A stretch of 64,000 bases of DNA, from NCBI RefSeq assembly GCF_001685485.1, contig NZ_BDEL01000001.1, positions 620,001-684,000 on the forward strand, in the 5' to 3' direction. This DNA comes from Formosa haliotis. Lineage in GTDB: Bacteria > Bacteroidota > Bacteroidia > Flavobacteriales > Flavobacteriaceae. Shown here one piece after another: positions 55,348-62,740 of the stretch (its first letter is position 1; each line of letters starts with the position of its first letter). The notes below the pieces were generated by a model. It saw only the letters and a program-made list of their open reading frames with translations. It was not told the DNA's origin and did no database searches. The position numbers and the translations under genes are program-made.

Positions 55348-57039
55348 TTAGCGTACTAACTTTTTATACTTAATACGTTTTGGCATTAAATCTCCACCTA
55401 AACGTTTCTTCTTATTCTCTTCGTATTCACTAAAACTTCCTTCAAAGAAATACACTTGGCTATCTCCTTCAAAAGCAAGTATGTGTGTACAAATTCTATC
55501 TAAGAACCATCTGTCGTGACTAATAACTACGGCACAACCTGCAAAGTTCTCCAAACCTTCTTCTAAAGCTCGTAATGTGTTCACATCTAAGTCATTAGTA
55601 GGTTCATCTAAAAGTAATACATTACCTTCCTCTTTAAGCGTCATAGCTAAATGTAAACGGTTACGTTCTCCTCCAGAAAGTAATTTCACCTTTTTATTTT
55701 GCTCTCCTCCAGAGAAATTAAAACGACTTAAATAGGCACGGGAATTTACTTCCTTTCCGCCCATTAAAATCAACTCTTGCTCGTCGCTAAAGTTTTGCCA
55801 AATCGTTTTTTCTGGATCTATATTCGAGTGACTTTGGTCTACATAAGCAATCTTTGCTGTATCTCCTACTTCAAACGTTCCTTTATCTGGTTCTTGCTCG
55901 CCCATAATCATTCTGAAAATGGTAGTTTTACCAGCTCCATTCGGACCAATAATCCCAACAATTCCAGCCTGTGGTAAATTGAAGTTTAAATCTTCGTATA
56001 ATAATTTATCGTCGAAACCTTTACTAATACCTTTTGCCTCGATAACATTGGTTCCTAAACGCGGACCGTTAGGAATGTAAATTTCTAATTTTTCGTCAAG
56101 TTGTTTTTGGTCCTGACTCATTAATTTATCGTAGTTCTTTAAACGCGCCTTTTGCTTAGTTTGGCGTCCTTTAGCACCTTGACGTACCCAATCTAACTCA
56201 CGCTCTAATGTTTTCTGGCGTTTAGAAGCTGTTTTACTTTCTTGTGCTAATCGTTTCGATTTTTGATCTAACCAAGACGAGTAATTTCCTTTCCAAGGAA
56301 TACCTTCCCCTCGATCAAGTTCTAAAATCCAGCCCGCTACATTATCTAAAAAGTATCTATCGTGCGTTACGGCAATCACCGTCCCTTTATATTGCGCTAA
56401 ATGTTGTTCTAACCAATGTACAGACTCTGCATCTAAGTGGTTGGTAGGCTCATCTAAAAGTAACACATCTGGTTCTTTCAATAAAAGTCTACACAAAGCC
56501 ACACGACGACGTTCCCCCCCAGAAAGTACACTAATTTTCTTATCGCCATCTGGTGTACGTAGGGCATCCATAGCGATTTCTAACTTGGTATCAAGTTCCC
56601 ACGCATTGGCAGCATCAATTTGGTCTTGCAACTCGGCCTGACGAGCCATTAATTTATCCATTTTGTCCGGATCAGAATATACTTCCTCTAAACCAAACAT
56701 ATCGTTAATCTTATTGTATTCGTCAAGTATTGCTACGGTTTCTGCAGCACCTTCACGAACAATTTCCATTACCGTTTTATCCTCATCTAATTGCGGCTCT
56801 TGTTCTAAATATCCTACAGAATAGTCTTGTAGAAAAGTCACATCACCTTGATAATTTTTATCAATTCCCGCAATAATTTTCAATAAAGTCGATTTTCCAG
56901 AACCATTAAGACCTAAAATCCCAATTTTGGCTCCGTAGAAAAAACTTAAATAAATATTCTTTAAAACCGGTGTATTGGCACCAGGAAATGTCTTGGTTAA
57001 ACCAGACATTGAAAAAATAACTTTTTTATCGTCACTCAT
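55348..57039 (-). CDS. ettA: Energy-dependent translational throttle protein EttA
   Basis: 563 residues. Two ABC-F ATPase domains: Walker A GLNGSGKST and GPNGAGKTT, signatures LSGGERRRVAL and LSGGERNRLHL, Walker B LLLDEPTNHLD and LLLDEPTNDLD. The linker contains the P-site tRNA-interaction segment (YSSWLDQKSKRLAQESK). EttA gates ribosome entry into elongation in response to the ATP/ADP ratio. The CAL67264-type gene lies 2 nt upstream. Confidence 0.96.
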   Translation of the reverse strand: MSDDKKVIFSMSGLTKTFPGANTPVLKNIYLSFFYGAKIGILGLNGSGKSTLLKIIAGIDKNYQGDVTFLQDYSVGYLEQEPQLDEDKTVMEIVREGAAETVAILDEYNKINDMFGLEEVYSDPDKMDKLMARQAELQDQIDAANAWELDTKLEIAMDALRTPDGDKKISVLSGGERRRVALCRLLLKEPDVLLLDEPTNHLDAESVHWLEQHLAQYKGTVIAVTHDRYFLDNVAGWILELDRGEGIPWKGNYSSWLDQKSKRLAQESKTASKRQKTLERELDWVRQGAKGRQTKQKARLKNYDKLMSQDQKQLDEKLEIYIPNGPRLGTNVIEAKGISKGFDDKLLYEDLNFNLPQAGIVGIIGPNGAGKTTIFRMIMGEQEPDKGTFEVGDTAKIAYVDQSHSNIDPEKTIWQNFSDEQELILMGGKEVNSRAYLSRFNFSGGEQNKKVKLLSGGERNRLHLAMTLKEEGNVLLLDEPTNDLDVNTLRALEEGLENFAGCAVVISHDRWFLDRICTHILAFEGDSQVYFFEGSFSEYEENKKKRLGGDLMPKRIKYKKLVR

Positions 57040-57041
57040 AA

Positions 57042-57224
57042 TTATACTCTACCTTTTAATGCGTTAAAAACCCAAGCAATAGCAAAAAAACCAATACCAA
57101 CCGAGGCAAATCCCCAACCTGCCACATCGTTATATCTAAACGCACCAAGTGCGATTAACCCCAATCCTACTACAATCATAATGGTTGTTGCCCAAGCTAA
57201 AACCGTATTTTTATTCATTGCCAT
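57042..57224 (-). CDS. CAL67264-family small membrane protein
   Basis: 60 residues with two hydrophobic segments (about 9-28 and 36-55): ATTIMIVVGLGLIALGAF and WGFASVGIGFFAIAWVF. I recognise it as the CAL67264 family of flavobacteria. Its stop is 2 nt before the ettA start, so it is probably translated together with ettA. Function unknown. Confidence 0.85.
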   Translation of the reverse strand: MAMNKNTVLAWATTIMIVVGLGLIALGAFRYNDVAGWGFASVGIGFFAIAWVFNALKGRV

Positions 57225-57318
57225 AATATAAATTCTAATTTTTTAGGGCGCATAGTTTTTATCTAAAAAGCTAAAAACCACCAGGCTATCCGTTATATCT
57301 TTTTGTATTGTATCCAAT

Positions 57319-57345
57319 AAAAAAAGGATGCCACTTCTATCCTTT
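57319..57345 (-). terminator. Orphan minus-strand terminator
   Basis: AAAGGAT (57323-57329) and ATCCTTT (57339-57345) form a 7-bp stem with a 9-nt loop; on the minus strand it ends in a T-run (57325-57319). There is no annotated gene upstream of it on that strand. It may end an unannotated short transcript or act as a leader attenuator for the CAL67264/ettA unit. Confidence 0.55.
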
Positions 57346-57645
57346 GCGCAAATTCAGATGCAAATATCGTGTTTTTAGAAGTAAAACTAAAGTTTATAAA
57401 TGATTAAATTAACAACTTCATTAAAGAAAAAGCATCCTTTATTATACATTTCTTAATTATTAGAATCTAATATTCTCATTTTCATCAATTTTATTAAATT
57501 TTCATAGTTAAAAAGTTAATAAACAAAGCACCATATTTCCATTAAAAACACAGATTCAACATGTTGTTTTACAACACAATACAACTCATAATTTCATTTT
57601 GTTTAATACTTTTCTTAATTATGCCATTAGCTCATGTAATCTCTC

Positions 57646-57653
57646 TACTTTTG
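57646..57653 (+). promoter_or_regulatory. Candidate -7 box of the MFS transporter
   Basis: TACTTTTG is a perfect TAnnTTTG match 39 nt before the ATG; leader about 35 nt. No convincing TTG at -33. Confidence 0.35.
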
Positions 57654-57692
57654 CGTTTTCATTTAAAAACTTAAAACCTTAGTTACTAGTTC

Positions 57693-58865
57693 ATGAATAA
57701 AGCCTTATTATCTTTAGCCATAGGTGGATTTGGTATTGGTTTAACCGAATTCGTTATTATGGGAATTTTACCAGAAATTGCCACAGCTTTCGACATTAGT
57801 ATTCCAAAAGCAGGACATTTTATTTCTGCTTATGCTTTAGGCGTTGTAATTGGTGCGCCTATTTTAACGAGCCTAGGAAGCAAATGGCCAGCCCATAAAG
57901 TATTACTGCTTTTAATGTTATGGTTTACTGTATTTAATACCCTCTCTGCTTTTGCCACTGGTTATCATTCGTTTTTAATCTTACGCTTTTTATCGGGGTT
58001 ACCTCACGGTGCTTTTTTTGGAATAGGTGCTGTAGTGGCTGGTAAACTATCTAAACCTGGTAAAGCCGCACAAGGGATTGCTATTATGTTTAGCGGACTA
58101 ACATTTGCGAATCTTCTTGGCGTTCCTCTAGGTACTTATCTAGGAAAACATTTTAGTTGGAACATTTCGTTCCTGTTAGTAGGTTTTGTTGGTGTATTAG
58201 TGGTATTAAGTATAAAATTATGGATGCCTAGTTTAAAACAGTCCTCTGAAAATAAATTCTTCGAAGAATTAAAAATATTTAAACGCTTAGAACTTTGGCT
58301 TATTATCCTTTTAACCACCATTGGTACTGGAGGTTTCTTTGCTTGGTATAGCTATATTTCGCCTTTAATTACCGATGTTGCTGGACACCCAACCGAAATG
58401 GTTTCGATTGCCATGATTTTAGCCGGATTGGGTATGGTAATTGGTAATTTTATGGGGGCCAAATTAGCAGAAAAATTCACTCCAATTTACGCCATTATTA
58501 TCACCCTAAGTTGTATGGTAATCTGTCTTGCATTAAACACTATCCTTGCCTCCGATAAGGTTATGGTTTTAGTAATGACTTTTATTATTGGTGCGGTAAC
58601 CTTTTGTTTATCTACCCCAATACAGGTGGCTATAATAAACGCTTCTAAAGGCTCTGAAACCTTAGGGTCTTCTCTAAATCAAAGTGCCTTTAATATCGGA
58701 AACGCCTCAGGGGCTTATTTTGCAGGACTTCCAATTGCCATGGGATACGGGTATACATCGGCAGATTGGGTTGGTGCCGCTATGGCATCTATTGGTGTTT
58801 TAATTGCTATCGGTATTATTATGTTAAGAAAGCATCATAAAAAACAAGCCGTTCTTGAGGCCTAA
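57693..58865 (+). CDS. MFS transporter (AraJ/sugar efflux-like)
   Basis: 390 residues with 12 hydrophobic segments. It belongs to the AraJ/YdhP-type group: FGIGLTEFVIMGILPEIA, FLSGLPHGAFFGIGAV and LNQSAFNIGNASGAYFAGLPI. Members export arabinose polymers, purine derivatives or drugs; the substrate is unknown. A strong hairpin follows the stop. Confidence 0.9.
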   Translation: MNKALLSLAIGGFGIGLTEFVIMGILPEIATAFDISIPKAGHFISAYALGVVIGAPILTSLGSKWPAHKVLLLLMLWFTVFNTLSAFATGYHSFLILRFLSGLPHGAFFGIGAVVAGKLSKPGKAAQGIAIMFSGLTFANLLGVPLGTYLGKHFSWNISFLLVGFVGVLVVLSIKLWMPSLKQSSENKFFEELKIFKRLELWLIILLTTIGTGGFFAWYSYISPLITDVAGHPTEMVSIAMILAGLGMVIGNFMGAKLAEKFTPIYAIIITLSCMVICLALNTILASDKVMVLVMTFIIGAVTFCLSTPIQVAIINASKGSETLGSSLNQSAFNIGNASGAYFAGLPIAMGYGYTSADWVGAAMASIGVLIAIGIIMLRKHHKKQAVLEA

Positions 58866-58872
58866 TTTGAAA

Positions 58873-58917
58873 TAAAAAAAACCACAAATTAGAACCTAAA
58901 TATCTAATTTGTGGTTT
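58873..58917. terminator. Bidirectional terminator between MFS and VOC genes
   Basis: A perfect 15-bp stem (58879-58893 with 58903-58917) and a 9-nt loop. The minus-strand side ends in a T-run (58880-58874). It should stop the VOC gene transcript and also the MFS transcript less efficiently. Confidence 0.85.
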
Positions 58918-58938
58918 GCTTCTAGGCAACAGCTAATA

Positions 58939-59400
58939 TTATGAATTCTCGCCGGTTAATTTCACCCATTCCTCATAGGTAATAATACCTAATTCTGGTT
59001 TTGGTGTGCCTTCTAAAATGGCAATAAATTCTAAACAATGGCCATCTGGATCGTTGAAATAAATAGCTACGGCCGGCATCCATGAAAAAACCATAGGCCT
59101 ATTGGTACCATCTTTTAAAAAATTGTAAGGTTTTAAATCCCGTGCTTTTAAAAATTCAACCGATTTGTGCAACACATCTTCTTTGTCGCAACGAAATGCA
59201 AAATGCATGTTTACAATTTCAGATTTTGGTTTTTCCCAAAGTCCTAACATATATTCTTGAGGTTTTCCAACCCAAAAAAATGCAATACGACGCTCATCAT
59301 TATAACCACATTTTTCTAGGCCCAGCACATTCTGATAAAACTCTACTGATCGTTCTAAATTTTCAACATGGATATGAGTTTCATAAAGTCCTTTTATCAT
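58939..59400 (-). CDS. VOC family protein (glyoxalase/bleomycin resistance fold)
   Basis: 153 residues. Two beta-alpha-beta-beta-beta modules: ETHIHVENLERSVEFYQNVLGLE (metal His) and MHFAFRC, then VAIYFNDPDGHCLEFIAIL (metal Glu). The fold includes glyoxalases, dioxygenases and fosfomycin-resistance enzymes; the specific activity is unknown. It is upstream of the MFS terminator, alone on the minus strand. Confidence 0.85.
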   Translation of the reverse strand: MIKGLYETHIHVENLERSVEFYQNVLGLEKCGYNDERRIAFFWVGKPQEYMLGLWEKPKSEIVNMHFAFRCDKEDVLHKSVEFLKARDLKPYNFLKDGTNRPMVFSWMPAVAIYFNDPDGHCLEFIAILEGTPKPELGIITYEEWVKLTGENS

Positions 59401-59554
59401 AAGCTTGGTAAATTAAATCAGTTTCATTTTACAATTTGTATTGTAAAGATCGATTTACACTTAAAACCTAAACAATACCTATTTTAACTTATACACATAC
59501 GAAACTCTCATGTAAATTTAGAATATCGACTTTACACAAAATACATTCCTTACT

Positions 59555-60067
59555 TTATTTTGAATACGCTCCAGACGAATAAGTCAGTTCATAACTATGT
59601 GTATATATTTCGAAAACAATTCCAAACGGATCCTCTACATAACACATTTTAAAAGGCTTATCCTCGGGATAATAAGATCTAATAGGCATACGTTGTTTCC
59701 CTCCATAAGAGACTATTTTTTCAATAAGGTCCTCAATATTTGGGTCCTGCACACAAAAATGAAATAAACCTGTATTAAAAGGATTAAATTCTGGAGCTTC
59801 TTTAATTCCATTCGGAAACGAAAATAACTCAATTCCAACACCATCTGAAGTTGCTAAATGCGCAATTTCAAAATCGGTCCAATCCTCTCCAAAAACGTCA
59901 ATACACATTTGCCCTATGGCCGTATCTTTTTCCTTTTTAACCGTAGAAGGTTCCATTATTACATACCACCCCATAACTTCTGAGTAGAATTTTACGGCGT
60001 CTTTAATATTTGGAACAGTGATTCCGATATGTGAAAATGCTTTTGGATAATTTTTTTTAGTTGTCAT
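59555..60067 (-). CDS. VOC family protein
   Basis: 170 residues, a second VOC protein of a different subtype: FSHIGITVPNIKDAVKFYSEVMGW (metal His), GLFHFCVQDP and YVEDPFGIVFEIYTHS (metal Glu). The role is likely to be dioxygenase or detoxification-like. It is divergent from the HxlR regulator, with candidate promoters facing both ways in the gap. Confidence 0.85.
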   Translation of the reverse strand: MTTKKNYPKAFSHIGITVPNIKDAVKFYSEVMGWYVIMEPSTVKKEKDTAIGQMCIDVFGEDWTDFEIAHLATSDGVGIELFSFPNGIKEAPEFNPFNTGLFHFCVQDPNIEDLIEKIVSYGGKQRMPIRSYYPEDKPFKMCYVEDPFGIVFEIYTHSYELTYSSGAYSK

Positions 60068-60085
60068 ATCTTATGTTTTAGTTTA

Positions 60086-60116
60086 CAAAATTACGCTATA
60101 TTTGCCTAAAAGGCAA
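60086..60116 (-). promoter_or_regulatory. Candidate promoter of the VOC gene
   Basis: On the minus strand a TTG (60116-60114), a 20-nt spacer and TAATTTTG (60093-60086) match the Bacteroidota pattern TTG/TAnnTTTG. The start site would be near 60080, 13 nt before the gene. Confidence 0.5.
60097..60104 (+). promoter_or_regulatory. Candidate -7 box of the HxlR gene
   Basis: TATATTTG, a perfect TAnnTTTG match on the plus strand, interlocked with the minus-strand promoter above. The leader to the HxlR start would be about 80 nt. Confidence 0.4.
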
Positions 60117-60144
60117 TAACTTACCAAAAAGTAGTATAGTTACC
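60103..60144. promoter_or_regulatory. Candidate HxlR operator region
   Basis: Three elements: a palindrome TGCCT-AAA-AGGCA (60103-60115) and two direct repeats TTACC at 60121-60125 and 60140-60144, spaced 19 bp start to start, about two helical turns. They lie between the divergent VOC and HxlR genes. Confidence 0.3.
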
Positions 60145-60187
60145 TAAACGAGTAATTTATTGATATTCAATTATATACAATTTAAAA

Positions 60188-60505
60188 ATGAATAAGGATA
60201 TTACATGTCCGTTACATTATACCATGAATTTAATTGGGACAAAATGGAAACCTTTAATATTATTTCATCTATTAGATGGTGATTTACGTTCGGGAATATT
60301 ACAAAAGCAAATTCCTGAAATTTCAAACAAAATGTTTACGCAAACTGTTAGAGATCTAGAACAAGACGGACTTATTTCTAGAACGGTTTATCCCGTTGTT
60401 CCTCCTAAAGTAGAATATGGCTTAACGAAACGCGGCAAATCGCTTGAAGGCATATTGCGAAGTTTAGATGCTTGGGGATTGAAAGATTGTCAGCACAATT
60501 CTTAA
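60188..60505 (+). CDS. HxlR family transcriptional regulator
   Basis: 105 residues with the winged-helix of the HxlR/DUF24 type: CPLHYTMNLIGTKWKPLILFHL, LRSGILQKQIPEISNKMFTQTVRDLEQDGLISR, then the wing YGLTKRGKSL. Cys7 near the N-terminus is at the position of the redox-sensing cysteine of YodB/HypR-type regulators. It is divergent from the VOC gene and next to pirin, consistent with a quinone- or electrophile-responsive role. Confidence 0.92.
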   Translation: MNKDITCPLHYTMNLIGTKWKPLILFHLLDGDLRSGILQKQIPEISNKMFTQTVRDLEQDGLISRTVYPVVPPKVEYGLTKRGKSLEGILRSLDAWGLKDCQHNS

Positions 60506-60570
60506 TTTTTAAAAATGATTTTTAACTGGTTTCCAGAATCTAGTGTGACCTATTATTCAATATTCATACA

Positions 60571-61293
60571 TTAAAACACCATCGGGACTTCAATAAACAA
60601 CATACTTGAATCGGCCTGGGCTTCAACTTTAAACTGTTTGGTTTCACTTATCCCTATTGCATCACGAGTTTCTAATACATCATCAGAAATTTTTAGTTTT
60701 CCATGAATAAGCATAACATAAACGCCATGGTTTTCACTTTTTAGCGAATAGGAAAACTCCCGATCTTTATCTAAATCAAGTATTGACAATTTAGCATCCT
60801 GATGAATTTTTAATGTCCCGTCTAAATCTTCTTCGATAGATGAAACTAGCGTTTGTAATTTGTTTTGTCGCGCTTTAGCATCGAATGTTTTCTGATCGTA
60901 TCTAGGTTCTACATTTTGCTTATTCGGTATAATCCAAATCTGAAACAGGCTTAAATACTCGTCTTGAGATCCATTAATTTCGGAATGCTGAATCCCTTTC
61001 CCTGCCGACATGACTTGCACTTCTCCTGGCATAACCGATTCCCATGAATTATGCATGGAATCTCTATGTTTTAAAACACCTTTTAATGGAATGGTAATGA
61101 TTTCCATATTATCATGCGGATGTGTTCCAAACCCCATTTTCGGTTCTAGAACATCATCATTTAGCACACGTAATGCGCCAAAATGCATCCGGTCTCTATT
61201 CTGGTAACTTGCAAAACTAAAAGAATGATTAGCCTGTAACCAACCGTGATTAGCGAATCCTCTTGTATTTGCTTTATGAACTATTGTTTTCAT
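60571..61293 (-). CDS. Pirin family protein
   Basis: 240 residues of the bicupin pirin fold: RGFANHGWLQANHSFSFASY, MHFGALRVLNDD, GFGTHPHDNMEIITIPL (metal His pair), VMSAGKGIQHSE. It may have quercetinase activity, as reported for several pirins. It is the last gene of the reductase-GNAT-MarR-pirin series on the minus strand. Confidence 0.92.
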   Translation of the reverse strand: MKTIVHKANTRGFANHGWLQANHSFSFASYQNRDRMHFGALRVLNDDVLEPKMGFGTHPHDNMEIITIPLKGVLKHRDSMHNSWESVMPGEVQVMSAGKGIQHSEINGSQDEYLSLFQIWIIPNKQNVEPRYDQKTFDAKARQNKLQTLVSSIEEDLDGTLKIHQDAKLSILDLDKDREFSYSLKSENHGVYVMLIHGKLKISDDVLETRDAIGISETKQFKVEAQADSSMLFIEVPMVF

Positions 61294-61330
61294 ATCTATT
61301 TTCTTTTTAATTCTAATTACCTTGTCCTTG

Positions 61331-61768
61331 TTATCTTATTTTATCTAACAAATCACTTAATTGTTTAGCTTCTGTTTCGGTTAAATTCTTGAGTAAATCT
61401 TCATCAAAATCAACTGCAATAGCTTTTAGCAATTTTTTCCCAGCTTTTGTAATTTCTATATGTACCACACGTCTGTCTGCAGGACAAGCAATCCGTACTA
61501 TTAACCCTTTAGCACATAATTTATCCATAAGCCGTGTTGCATTGGGTGCACGATCTATCATCCTATCTTTAATAGTTTGCACTTTAAGCGCTTGGTTTGC
61601 ACCATTTAAAATACGTAAGATATTGTACTGCTGTGGCGAAATTCCGAAGGGTTTAAAAAATTCATTTTGTAAACTTGTAATCCAATTCGATGTGTATAAA
61701 ATATTAATTAAAGCCTTTACCTTATTATTTTTAAACCGCGACGTTAAGTCGGTTGAAAGATCTCCCAT
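61331..61768 (-). CDS. MarR family transcriptional regulator
   Basis: 145 residues. Winged-helix: GISPQQYNILRIL, LKVQTIKDRMIDRAPNATRLMDKL (recognition helix) and CPADRRVVHIEITKAGKKLL (wing with the DxRxxxxxLT motif as DRRVVHIEIT). It probably represses the cluster in which it lies. Its start is 2 nt after the GNAT stop. Confidence 0.9.
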   Translation of the reverse strand: MGDLSTDLTSRFKNNKVKALINILYTSNWITSLQNEFFKPFGISPQQYNILRILNGANQALKVQTIKDRMIDRAPNATRLMDKLCAKGLIVRIACPADRRVVHIEITKAGKKLLKAIAVDFDEDLLKNLTETEAKQLSDLLDKIR

Positions 61769-61770
61769 AA

Positions 61771-62058
61771 CTACTGCTTTAAAATATCCTTATATTCGGT
61801 TTTCTTCTTAAAAACTGCCTGAGCATACGAACAAAGTGGGGTAACCGAAAAATTTTTTTCTCGTGCAAATACTACCAAAGAATCGATTAATCTATACCCT
61901 ATTCCTTGTCCTTTTAAACTCGAATCCACCTCGGTATGATCTATGATAAGATGATCTGGTTCTTTACAATGATATGTCATTTTCGCGACAGATATTCCAG
62001 ATGCATCTTCTAGATAAAACTGACCTTCCGTACCCGAATCTTTATGTTTTATTTCCAT
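61771..62058 (-). CDS. GNAT-type N-acetyltransferase (YjdJ-like)
   Basis: 95 residues of the short GNAT class: IDHTEVDSSLKGQGIGYRLI (acetyl-CoA binding Q-x-x-G-x-G-type loop) and VTPLCSYAQAVFKK. Such proteins are small, stand-alone acetyltransferases of unknown substrate. It is tightly packed between the reductase and MarR genes (2-nt gaps). Confidence 0.85.
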   Translation of the reverse strand: MEIKHKDSGTEGQFYLEDASGISVAKMTYHCKEPDHLIIDHTEVDSSLKGQGIGYRLIDSLVVFAREKNFSVTPLCSYAQAVFKKKTEYKDILKQ

Positions 62059-62060
62059 AA

Positions 62061-62591
62061 TTACAGCGCTTTTTCTAATGATTCCACTGCCTTTCTTAAT
62101 TCCGAATTCAAGGTTTCATCTATAATTTTTCCGTCTTTAAAATGTGTTCCGAAAGATGGCAACGAAAATGTTTCAATGATATTTCCACCTTGAAAAGGAA
62201 ATCGTTTTTCTGCAATTTCTAAAACTGAACGCCCTCCTCTAGCTCCAGGAGAAGTAGCCATAAGCAACATAGGTTTATTATGCCATAATTTGCTTTCTAT
62301 TCTCGACATCCAATCAAATAAATTTTTAAATACCGTCGTATAAGCGCCATTATGCTCTGCCAAAGACAATATTATACCATCTGAAGATTTTATATGATTT
62401 AAAAATGTTTGTGCATGTTCTGGAAACCCGTGTTCTTTTTCTAAATCTACTCCAAAAATAGGAAGCGGAAAATTGTTTAAATCTAAAACAGTGACCTTCG
62501 CGTCTTGTATAAAACTTGCCGCATATTCTGCCAATTGTTTGTTTATCGACACTTTACTATTACTTCCTGCAAAAACTATTATTTCTTTCAT
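62061..62591 (-). CDS. NADPH-dependent FMN reductase
   Basis: 176 residues from the ATG at 62591 (the longer frame to 62621 adds unlikely residues). Flavodoxin-like fold: VFAGSNSKVSINKQLAEY (FMN phosphate loop), SLAEHNGAYTTVFKNLFDWM and MLLMATSPGARGGRSVLE. It should reduce FMN or quinones, azo compounds or chromate. First gene of the series ending with pirin. Confidence 0.92.
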   Translation of the reverse strand: MKEIIVFAGSNSKVSINKQLAEYAASFIQDAKVTVLDLNNFPLPIFGVDLEKEHGFPEHAQTFLNHIKSSDGIILSLAEHNGAYTTVFKNLFDWMSRIESKLWHNKPMLLMATSPGARGGRSVLEIAEKRFPFQGGNIIETFSLPSFGTHFKDGKIIDETLNSELRKAVESLEKAL

Positions 62592-62689
62592 ATGTATATC
62601 ATTTAACTGTTGTATATACAAATGTAGTGAAATTTTATTTAGTTTCCAAGGAATATATTTCCATGTAATAAACTATCATAATCATAAAT

Positions 62690-62723
62690 TTGGCTTTACT
62701 TTTTTGAAACTTTCGTACTTTAG
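62690..62723 (+). promoter_or_regulatory. Candidate promoter of the second carboxyltransferase
   Basis: TTG at 62690-62692, a 23-nt spacer and TACTTTAG at 62716-62723 (one mismatch from TAnnTTTG). The start site would lie about 12 nt before the ATG. Confidence 0.3.
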
Positions 62724-62740
62724 CGTTAAAATCTTTTTAC

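Larger units (their letters stand above)
57225..57692. other. Gene-poor divergent region
   Basis: About 468 bases between the CAL67264/ettA unit (minus) and an MFS gene (plus). It holds an orphan minus-strand terminator (57319-57345) and a TAnnTTTG box, TACTTTTG at 57646-57653, 39 nt before the MFS ATG. No reading frame of note. Confidence 0.5.
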
